Assembly: GCA_016934955.1 (NCBI GenBank)
Contig: JAFGRY010000017.1
Location: 97,108-161,107, forward strand
From: a bacterium
Lineage (GTDB): Bacteria > Zhuqueibacterota > QNDG01 > JAGLOF01
Direction: 5' to 3'
DNA: 64,000 nucleotides
Below, piece by piece: positions 18,893 to 26,285 of the stretch. Below the pieces are notes generated by a model, which had not been told where the DNA came from, did not search any database, and worked only from the letters and a program-made list of their open reading frames with translations. Each line of letters begins with the position of its first letter. The first letter of the stretch is position 1. The position numbers were made by a program, and so were the translations under genes.

Positions 18893-19903
18893 ATGAAAAG
18901 ATGTGCTGTGTATCTTTATTGGGTGCTGGTGCCTGCCATTGGATTGTCATGTTATCAGGACCGTACCGTTCAAAAAGTGCGCGGACCGTACCTGGGGCAG
19001 AATCCGCCCGGAGATACTCCCGTCCTCTTCGCTCCCGGCATTGTTTCCACCGGACTCGATGAGCTGAATAATGTCTTTTCACCCGACGGCAGCGAGTTTT
19101 ATTTCTGTGTGAGAAATCAGCTGGGAATGGTGTCCATATTTTGTCTGCGTGAAACCGGTTCGATCCTGTCCGAACCGGAATTGCTCCCCTTCGCGTCGGC
19201 GGAGGGCGACATCGATGTCACGCTTTCACCGGACGGCTCGACGCTGCTGTTCAGCTCCCGCAGAGCCCTGCCCGGGAGTACCGAACCGAAGCTGGATAAT
19301 GATTTCTGGATGGCAAGGCGATCCGAACACGGCTGGAACACTCCCGTTCATCTCGGAGCGGGGATCAATTCGGAGAGTGAAGATTACTATGCCGTGATGG
19401 CCGGAAGCGGCACGATCTATTTTTCCAGTCAGCGTGAGGGTCCGGGTACCAATAATATTTACCGTTCCCCGGCAGTAAACGGTGTTTACCAGGATGCTGA
19501 GAAGCTGGGGCCGGCGGTCAATACGGAATACCGGGAATTCGATCCCTATATCGCTCCGGATGAATCGTTCCTCATCTTCGCGTCGGACCGTCCCGGTGGA
19601 CAGGGAGCTTCCGATCTGTATGTCTGCTTTCAGTCCGGGGACGGCGGCTGGACCGATGCGGTGAATATGGGGAGCACGCTGAACAGCGCCGGGTCGGAAT
19701 ACTGTCCCATGCTCTCGCCGGACGGCCTGTTTCTTTTTTTCACGGCCGCTCGCCGGGAATCGCCGACGAGGCCCGAGCATCCGGCCACCTATGATGATTT
19801 TCGTTCAATTCAGAACGGTCCCGGCTATCTGTTCAGCGATATTTACTGGGTCGATGCCGGCATTATCGAACGGCTGGGAGCCGGCGTTCAGGACGCGCCC
19901 TGA
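18893..19903 (+). CDS. PD40/TolB-like beta-propeller lipoprotein
   Basis: N-terminal lipobox-like AIGLSC; repeated blades FSPDGSEFYFC, LSPDGSTLLFSSRR, IAPDESFLIFASDRPGGQGASDLYVCF, LSPDGLFLFFTAARR. Confidence 0.88.
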   Translation: MKRCAVYLYWVLVPAIGLSCYQDRTVQKVRGPYLGQNPPGDTPVLFAPGIVSTGLDELNNVFSPDGSEFYFCVRNQLGMVSIFCLRETGSILSEPELLPFASAEGDIDVTLSPDGSTLLFSSRRALPGSTEPKLDNDFWMARRSEHGWNTPVHLGAGINSESEDYYAVMAGSGTIYFSSQREGPGTNNIYRSPAVNGVYQDAEKLGPAVNTEYREFDPYIAPDESFLIFASDRPGGQGASDLYVCFQSGDGGWTDAVNMGSTLNSAGSEYCPMLSPDGLFLFFTAARRESPTRPEHPATYDDFRSIQNGPGYLFSDIYWVDAGIIERLGAGVQDAP

Positions 19904-20007
19904 TCCGTCAGTCCAGCTTTCGGCTGAAATTCGTCGAGCGCTCGCTGGGGGCGAATCCGGCTAGATCCGCACCCATACTTCTGTATGCTGTCCGAAAGGA
20001 GGTTTCA

Positions 20008-21126
20008 ATGAAATACATATGGCTGATCATCGGCTGGTTCTTTACGCTGGTGTTTTCTCTGCTCACTGTCTCAATGATCCTGACCGGAAACATTGGGGCC
20101 GCGGTTCCTGTGTTTCTTTTACTGCTGCTGTCGCTCCCTCCGGTGAGCGGGATGCTGAAGAAACGGGTTCGCAAGCGGTCGCTGTATCACATCCTCAGGC
20201 TGGCACTGATCTTTTTCCTGCTCTTTCTCTTTGCCAGACTGCTGATCGGCGGGGAGGTGACCTCTATTTACAAGAGTCCGGAGGTGAAGGCCGAATTCGT
20301 GCGCATCTACGATGAAAAAATGAAGGAATGGCCGCTCCCCTTTGACGATATATTTCTCGTCACGACATACGGCACCGTTCATGTGATCGCCAGCGGTCCG
20401 GCGGACGCATCTCCGCTGCTGCTGCTGCACGCATCGGGAACAGCCGGCTGGAGCTGGAAATACAATGCGGCGGGCCTCGGCTCCCTCTTCCGGCTCTATG
20501 CGGTCGATCTCATCGGGGATGCGGGAAAGAGTGAACTTGCGGATATGGGGCATGTCATGAAAACGGGGCAGGATCAGGCCGGTCTTTACTGCGAAATCAT
20601 GGACAGCCTCGGGATTCAGTCCGCGTATATCGCCGGGGCATCGGAAGGCGGATTTATCGGCTCCAATATTGCCCTGTATGCCCCGGAACGTGTGCGGAAA
20701 CTCGCGCTGCTGGGGCCCATGGGCTATTCGGGTGCGGCCCAGTCCATATTCCGCATCGCCATCGCCCAGATGTTCCCGTTGAAACCGATCCAGCAAAGTA
20801 CGTTCAGCTGGGCCTTCAGCAACAGCCCCATGCTCGAGAAAGAGTTTGAAACCTGGTTCCCGCTTCTGATGAGTGCCGTGTTCCCGGTAAAGGTGCCGCC
20901 CCTGACCATACCGGAACGGCTCCGCAGCAGCATCAGCGTCCCTGTGATGTTCATTTTCGGCAGCCGGGACAATCTGGTCGGCGATCCTGAAAAGGCACGG
21001 GAACTGGTTCAGGACATCCCCGATGTCCGGGTTCATATTGTGGAAGCGGGCCACCTCATGGCGGCGGAACTGCCGGATGAGGTGAATGCACTGCTGATCG
21101 ATTTTTTCAATGAAACGGAAGAGTGA
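20008..21126 (+). CDS. Alpha/beta hydrolase with N-terminal TM segments
   Basis: LLLLHASGTAGWSWKYNAAGL...AVDLIGDAGKSE...AYIAGASEGGFIGSNIALYAPERVRKLALLGPMG...PVMFIFGSRDNLVGDPEKA...HIVEAGHLMAAELPDEV. Confidence 0.9.
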   Translation: MKYIWLIIGWFFTLVFSLLTVSMILTGNIGAAVPVFLLLLLSLPPVSGMLKKRVRKRSLYHILRLALIFFLLFLFARLLIGGEVTSIYKSPEVKAEFVRIYDEKMKEWPLPFDDIFLVTTYGTVHVIASGPADASPLLLLHASGTAGWSWKYNAAGLGSLFRLYAVDLIGDAGKSELADMGHVMKTGQDQAGLYCEIMDSLGIQSAYIAGASEGGFIGSNIALYAPERVRKLALLGPMGYSGAAQSIFRIAIAQMFPLKPIQQSTFSWAFSNSPMLEKEFETWFPLLMSAVFPVKVPPLTIPERLRSSISVPVMFIFGSRDNLVGDPEKARELVQDIPDVRVHIVEAGHLMAAELPDEVNALLIDFFNETEE

Positions 21127-21162
21127 CATGCGGAGGGCCCCCGCGTTGTCCGCCGCTGCAGG

Positions 21163-22137
21163 ATGGATTGCATGGATCTGTTAAAAGATATGGGAGCGCT
21201 GGCGTTTGCCAGCCGCATGAAACGGCTGAGCGACCGTCTCATGGATGATGTCAGAACGCTGTACCGAAGGGTCGACATCGATTTCAATCCCCGCTGGTTC
21301 ACGACTCTCTACACCCTGAGCAATTACGGTTCTTTATCCGTTTCCGATCTTTCTCAGATGATCGGCCTGACCCATACCGCGGTGCATCTGCTGGCCGAGG
21401 AGATGGGCAGGGAGGGTCTGCTGGTCTCGGCAGGAACTTCGCGTGACAGGCGGAAGAGGATTCTGGCACTGACAGAAGAGGGTATGAGTCTGGCCGCGAG
21501 GCTCAGTCCGGTCTGGAAGGCGATCGAGTCGGCCACAGCCGCGCTGATCGAAGAGAGCGGCGTGGATGTGCTGCAGAGTCTTTCGGAAATTGAAGGGTCC
21601 CTCGATGAGGAGGATATGTTCCGCAGGGCGTGGTTCAGACTGAAAAATCGCCCGGGCCTGGATATCAGAATCGAACAGTATCGCCCGGCCTACAAGAAAT
21701 ATTTTGCCTCTCTCAACAGGCAATGGATCGAGGATTATTTTAAAATTGAAGCATATGATGAGAAAGTCCTGAGCGATCCGCGCGCTCATATCCTGAAAAA
21801 GGGCGGCACGATCCTTTTCGCCCTCCTGGATGATGAGGTTGTCGGCACCTGCGCCCTGCTGCGGCACGGGGAGCACAGAGAACTGAGTAAAATGGCGGTG
21901 GAACCGAGAATGCGGGGACTTGGTGTCGGAAGCCGACTCCTTCAGGCGGTGTTCGACCTAGCTGCAGACGAAGGAGTTCCGGAGATCTATCTTCAGACAA
22001 GCAGCACATTGAAAGCGGCGGTGCGTCTCTATAAACACCACGGGTTCAGCGTCATTGAAACGCTGCCCTTTGCTCCGCCAGGGTACAGCCGGGAGAGCAT
22101 CTGCATGGTCTGCCGCGTGACCGATTTTCTCTCATGA
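21163..22137 (+). CDS. MarR-type HTH / GNAT acetyltransferase fusion
   Basis: N-terminal winged-helix pattern LSNYGSLSVSDLSQMIGLTHTAVHLLAEEMGREGLLVSAGTSRDRRKRILALTEEG; C-terminal GNAT LSKMAVEPRMRGLGVGSRLLQAVFDLAADEGVPEIYLQTSSTLKAAVRLYKHHGF. Confidence 0.92.
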   Translation: MDCMDLLKDMGALAFASRMKRLSDRLMDDVRTLYRRVDIDFNPRWFTTLYTLSNYGSLSVSDLSQMIGLTHTAVHLLAEEMGREGLLVSAGTSRDRRKRILALTEEGMSLAARLSPVWKAIESATAALIEESGVDVLQSLSEIEGSLDEEDMFRRAWFRLKNRPGLDIRIEQYRPAYKKYFASLNRQWIEDYFKIEAYDEKVLSDPRAHILKKGGTILFALLDDEVVGTCALLRHGEHRELSKMAVEPRMRGLGVGSRLLQAVFDLAADEGVPEIYLQTSSTLKAAVRLYKHHGFSVIETLPFAPPGYSRESICMVCRVTDFLS

Positions 22138-22162
22138 ATCAGCTGTTGGGGAGTGACGGCAC

Positions 22163-22951
22163 ATGCATACAATGACGGGTGTATTTTCCTGTATTCTCCT
22201 GTGGGCCGCGGCGGTTGCGGGGCAGCAGGCGCAGATCCTTTCCGTCACCCCTGATATTGAACTGATCCCTCTCGATGACGGGTACTACATACACCGGACC
22301 TGGTATGATTTCAATACGGACCGGCGCATGCCCTCCAACGGTCTCCTGCTTGTCAGAAACGGTTTCGCTCTGCTGGTGGATACTCCCAACACCGACGAGC
22401 AGACCGGGGAACTGTACCGGTATGTGCGGGACTCCCTGCGCGCCCGGATCAGTACCGTGATCTGCGGCCATTCCCACAGCGACTGTCTGGGCGGCCTGGG
22501 CTGGCTGCACCGGCGGGGAGTCTCCTCCATCGCGGGTGATAAAACGCGGGCGATCTGCATCGAGCAGGGGCTTCCCGTGCCGGACCGTTCATTCGCCGAT
22601 TCCCTCTCATTGACTTTTGAGGGAGAGCCGGTTTTGTGCGAATACAGCGGCGGCGGCCATACGATTGATAATATCACTGTCTGGTTTCCCGCCTCCCGCA
22701 TTCTCTTCGGCGGCTGCCTGGTAAGAAGCGTGGATGCCCGCACTCTTGGCTTCACCGGAGAAGCGGTCCCGGAGCAGTGGGCGGAGACCATTGCCGTGCT
22801 TCAGGAGAGACATCCTGATGCGCAGACGGTAATCCCCGGGCATGGAGAGCACGGGGGGCCGGCGCTGCTCGATCATACGATCGCCCTGGTTCGCGAGTTT
22901 CTCGGCACGAAGGAAGCTGCCAGCGAAGACAACGCAAAGCACGAAAAATGA
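22163..22951 (+). CDS. Subclass B1-like metallo-beta-lactamase (exported)
   Basis: Signal-peptide-like N-terminus; GHSHSDCLGGLGWL (HxHxD), SGGGHTIDNITVWFPASRILFGGCLVRS (His then Cys ligand), VIPGHGE; spacing and context match the B1 pattern (compare [24 protein letters not shown] of IMP-type enzymes). Confidence 0.88.
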   Translation: MHTMTGVFSCILLWAAAVAGQQAQILSVTPDIELIPLDDGYYIHRTWYDFNTDRRMPSNGLLLVRNGFALLVDTPNTDEQTGELYRYVRDSLRARISTVICGHSHSDCLGGLGWLHRRGVSSIAGDKTRAICIEQGLPVPDRSFADSLSLTFEGEPVLCEYSGGGHTIDNITVWFPASRILFGGCLVRSVDARTLGFTGEAVPEQWAETIAVLQERHPDAQTVIPGHGEHGGPALLDHTIALVREFLGTKEAASEDNAKHEK

Positions 22952-23232
22952 TCACAGCCTGATGATCCGCAATTATCGTGATCGTGACCTGGTACGGGCT
23001 CCGGTCACCGTGGCAATCAGATATTCGATACGGGCCGGTCTTCAGTTTTTTTTGGTGATTTTTATTGTTTTTCCCTGGTCTTTCCCGGGGGGTGTGGGGC
23101 ACGGCCTGCTGTTTCCGGGTTGCATTTTTCATTCATTTTCCGTACGTTTGAATACCTGCACAACTGTATCACTGACTGACAATTTCATTCAGCAGCGCCA
23201 CGGCCGGGTCCGGTCAGACGGAGGAAGCGAAC

Positions 23233-24780
23233 ATGGAACATATGAACCGCAGAGAGTTCGTTGCGACTGTCGGCGGAGCCGCTGCCGCCGCCCTGGGGGG
23301 CTGCGCGGGGCTGAAAGGAGGGAGAAGGCCAAATATCCTTTTTATCCCCATTGACGATCTGCGAACCGAACTCGGGTGTTATGGCAGAGACCATGTCATC
23401 AGCCCCAATATCGACCGGCTGGCCGCGGGAGGAACCGTTTTCTCCCGGGCTTACTGTCAGTCCGCGGTCTGCAATCCGTCACGGGCGAGCCTGCTCACCG
23501 GAAAACGCCCTGATACCATCAAGGTGCTCGATCTTCACACCGATTTGCGGGATGTCAGCCCTGATGTGGTGACGCTGCCCCAGTATTTCCGGCGGCACGG
23601 ATACTACACCGCCAGTATCGGCAAGATCTATCACAATATATTCCCCGATGAAACCTCCTGGGACGAGCGGAAATATCTGGACGGATTTCCATTCGATCCC
23701 GACGCCGTCTATCTGGGCGACGAGGGAAAGGCGATACAGGAACAGAGAAAACAGCGGCTGGCAGCCGCCGGCAGGGCGGAGCAGCGAAAGGACCGGTTCG
23801 GCCATTTTTATCTCAAGGCCCAGGCAACGGAGGCGCCGGATGTGCCGGACAATGCCTACTACGACGGCGCCCAGACGGACTGGGCGGTTGAGAAGCTGAA
23901 GGAATTGAAGGAGCGAACCCAGCCCTTCTTTCTCGCGGTGGGCTATTATCGTCCCCATCTTCCCTTCAATGCTCCGAAGAAATACTGGGATCTCTACGAC
24001 CGCCGCACCATTCCCCTGGCTGAGAATGATTTCATTCCCAAGAATGTGCCGCCTATGGCGATGAACAACCTGCGTGAATTACGGGGCTACACCGACTTCG
24101 CCCGTCATGGAATGCCCCATGAAGACCGGCTGAGCGAAGCCGAGGCCCGGCTGCTCAAGCACGGGTATCTGGCTTCCGTGAGTTATATCGACGCCCAGAT
24201 AGGACGGCTGCTCGACACGCTGGACGAGACGGGCCTGGCGGGCAACACGATCGTCGTGCTCTGGGGGGACCACGGCTGGAAACTGGGTGAGCACAACAGC
24301 TGGTGCAAGATGACCAATTTTGACGTCGATACGCATGTTCCGCTCATTTTCAAGGTCCCCGGTGCGGCGGCATGCGGCAGGCAGTCGGCGGCGTTCGTGG
24401 AGTTCGTGGATATATACCCGACCCTCTGCGAGCTGGCCCGCCTGCCGGTCCCCGCCGATATGGAAGGGCTGAGCATGAAGCCCCTGCTCGGAAATCCCGA
24501 CCTGCCGTGGAAGTCCGCGGTATTCAGCCAGTTCCTGAGAGAGGGCGGTTGGGTCGGTCCGGACGGCAGGGAGTATAACGGCTACTCGATCCGCACCGAC
24601 CGCTACCGGTACGGAGAATGGTATCATCGCGACACCCGGGAGATTGCCGGTGTCGAGCTCTACGACCATGCATCCGATCCCGGCGAGAATGAGAATATCG
24701 CGTCCCGGCCGGAAAACGCGGCGCTGGTACAAGAGCTTTCGGGGCGGCTGCAGGCCGGGTGGAAGGCGGCGCTTCCCTGA
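23233..24780 (+). CDS. Sulfatase (iduronate-2-sulfatase-like), Cys-type
   Basis: NRREFVATVGGAAAAALGGCAG Tat/lipobox N-terminus; RPNILFIPIDDLRTELGCYG; active site SAVCNPSRASLLTGKRPDT (CxPxR). Confidence 0.94.
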   Translation: MEHMNRREFVATVGGAAAAALGGCAGLKGGRRPNILFIPIDDLRTELGCYGRDHVISPNIDRLAAGGTVFSRAYCQSAVCNPSRASLLTGKRPDTIKVLDLHTDLRDVSPDVVTLPQYFRRHGYYTASIGKIYHNIFPDETSWDERKYLDGFPFDPDAVYLGDEGKAIQEQRKQRLAAAGRAEQRKDRFGHFYLKAQATEAPDVPDNAYYDGAQTDWAVEKLKELKERTQPFFLAVGYYRPHLPFNAPKKYWDLYDRRTIPLAENDFIPKNVPPMAMNNLRELRGYTDFARHGMPHEDRLSEAEARLLKHGYLASVSYIDAQIGRLLDTLDETGLAGNTIVVLWGDHGWKLGEHNSWCKMTNFDVDTHVPLIFKVPGAAACGRQSAAFVEFVDIYPTLCELARLPVPADMEGLSMKPLLGNPDLPWKSAVFSQFLREGGWVGPDGREYNGYSIRTDRYRYGEWYHRDTREIAGVELYDHASDPGENENIASRPENAALVQELSGRLQAGWKAALP

Positions 24781-24864
24781 GATAGTGCGTACGACAGGAG
24801 ATAGAAAAGGAGGGACGGCCGGTCGATCCGCCGCCCGGGGAAATCACAATCATGGAGGTGCAGC

Positions 24865-25314
24865 ATGTTCAAGGACTTCAAAGAGTTCGCCATGCGGGGC
24901 AATGTCGTTGATATGGCGGTTGGTATTATCATCGGAGCCGCATTCGGCACCATTGTCAAATCATTGGTGGCCGATATCATCATGCCGCCCATCGGGCTGC
25001 TTCTGGGAAATGTTGACTTCACGAATCTGTTTGCCGTGCTCAAGGGGGGGGCGGCGGCGGGGCCGTACGCATCCCTTGCCGATGCCCAGGCAGCGGGAGC
25101 GGTAACCATCAACTACGGTGTTTTCATCAATACAGTGGTCAGTTTCCTTATTGTGGCATTTTCCGTGTTCGTGCTGGTGCGGAGTTTGAACAGCCTGAAA
25201 CGCAAAGAAGCGGCGGCCCCCCCGGCACCGACAACGAAGGAGTGCCCTTTCTGCCTCTCGTCCGTACCGATCAAGGCGACCCGCTGTGCCCACTGTACCT
25301 CGGAACTGAAATAA
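24865..25314 (+). CDS. mscL: Large-conductance mechanosensitive channel MscL with C-terminal zinc ribbon
   Basis: [57 protein letters not shown]-terminal [28 protein letters not shown] upstream. Confidence 0.96.
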   Translation: MFKDFKEFAMRGNVVDMAVGIIIGAAFGTIVKSLVADIIMPPIGLLLGNVDFTNLFAVLKGGAAAGPYASLADAQAAGAVTINYGVFINTVVSFLIVAFSVFVLVRSLNSLKRKEAAAPPAPTTKECPFCLSSVPIKATRCAHCTSELK

Positions 25315-25425
25315 CCGCTTCGGGAACAAGGTTTTCCCGGAGGCGAAGGTACCGGGCGGGCCCGTCCGGTATGTTGGTATACGTCTGCACGAGGAACAGT
25401 CACCCTACAGACCCGGGAGGACAAC

Positions 25426-26217
25426 ATGCATGTCGTGGCAGTCTACGGCTGGAAACAGCACACCCCTGAATTGGTACAAGCGATTGCGGAGGCGCAGGAG
25501 AAGACCGCCTATGAAATCCAGCAGCGAATTATCGGCGGCAGTCCCTGCGTGATTGCGTCATTCGCCGATCCCGGGATGGCGGAACAGCTGGCGGCTGAAA
25601 TCGGGAACCGTGGGATCGCGACCATGGTGGTCGACGCGGAGACGGTGCGCGCCGCTGTCGACTACATTCATGTCTATCGTTTCGAGATCAGAGACGCGGC
25701 GCTTCACATCTGGACGGTTGAGGATGATCATGCGGAAGTCCCCTACGGCAGGATCCGGGTGATGATTGCCGGAACCAGCACCTGTACGGAAACGGTGACC
25801 AAAACTGTGGAGCGGAAGAAAATCAGCGTTGGCAAGACCATTCTTGCCGGAGGCATACCGATCCCGAAGACAGTCAAACATACGGAAACGAGTGAAACGC
25901 TGCAGCACAGCCGGTTCCTCTACATGTATGTGGGCAGACGGCCGCAGCCGCTCATTTTCAGTCAGGACGGGATGATCTACGAAGGGCTGGGAGACGCGAT
26001 ACAGATTTCCCACGTACTCAATTTCAATTACCTGATCAGCGTGCTGCGTAAACGGTCTCCCGGGGCCGTTTATGATGAACGGCTGCTCAAGCGCATCGGG
26101 CTGACGAGACTTCTCGGGCCCACCATCGATCCCGATACCAATCTTGATCTTGCGGCGGAACTTCTTTCACGGAGTCTCAGAGACACGTTCGATCCGCCGG
26201 CAACGACGGAGGCATAA
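25426..26217 (+). CDS. Hypothetical protein
   Basis: 263 aa ORF with GGAGG-like RBS, coding on the same strand as neighbours; no family recognised. Confidence 0.7.
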   Translation: MHVVAVYGWKQHTPELVQAIAEAQEKTAYEIQQRIIGGSPCVIASFADPGMAEQLAAEIGNRGIATMVVDAETVRAAVDYIHVYRFEIRDAALHIWTVEDDHAEVPYGRIRVMIAGTSTCTETVTKTVERKKISVGKTILAGGIPIPKTVKHTETSETLQHSRFLYMYVGRRPQPLIFSQDGMIYEGLGDAIQISHVLNFNYLISVLRKRSPGAVYDERLLKRIGLTRLLGPTIDPDTNLDLAAELLSRSLRDTFDPPATTEA

Positions 26218-26285
26218 CGGTCCTTATTCCTATCGGTGTCAGCACATGTAGACGTATCCTTAAGAACTTGGTGTTGGAGACAGGT

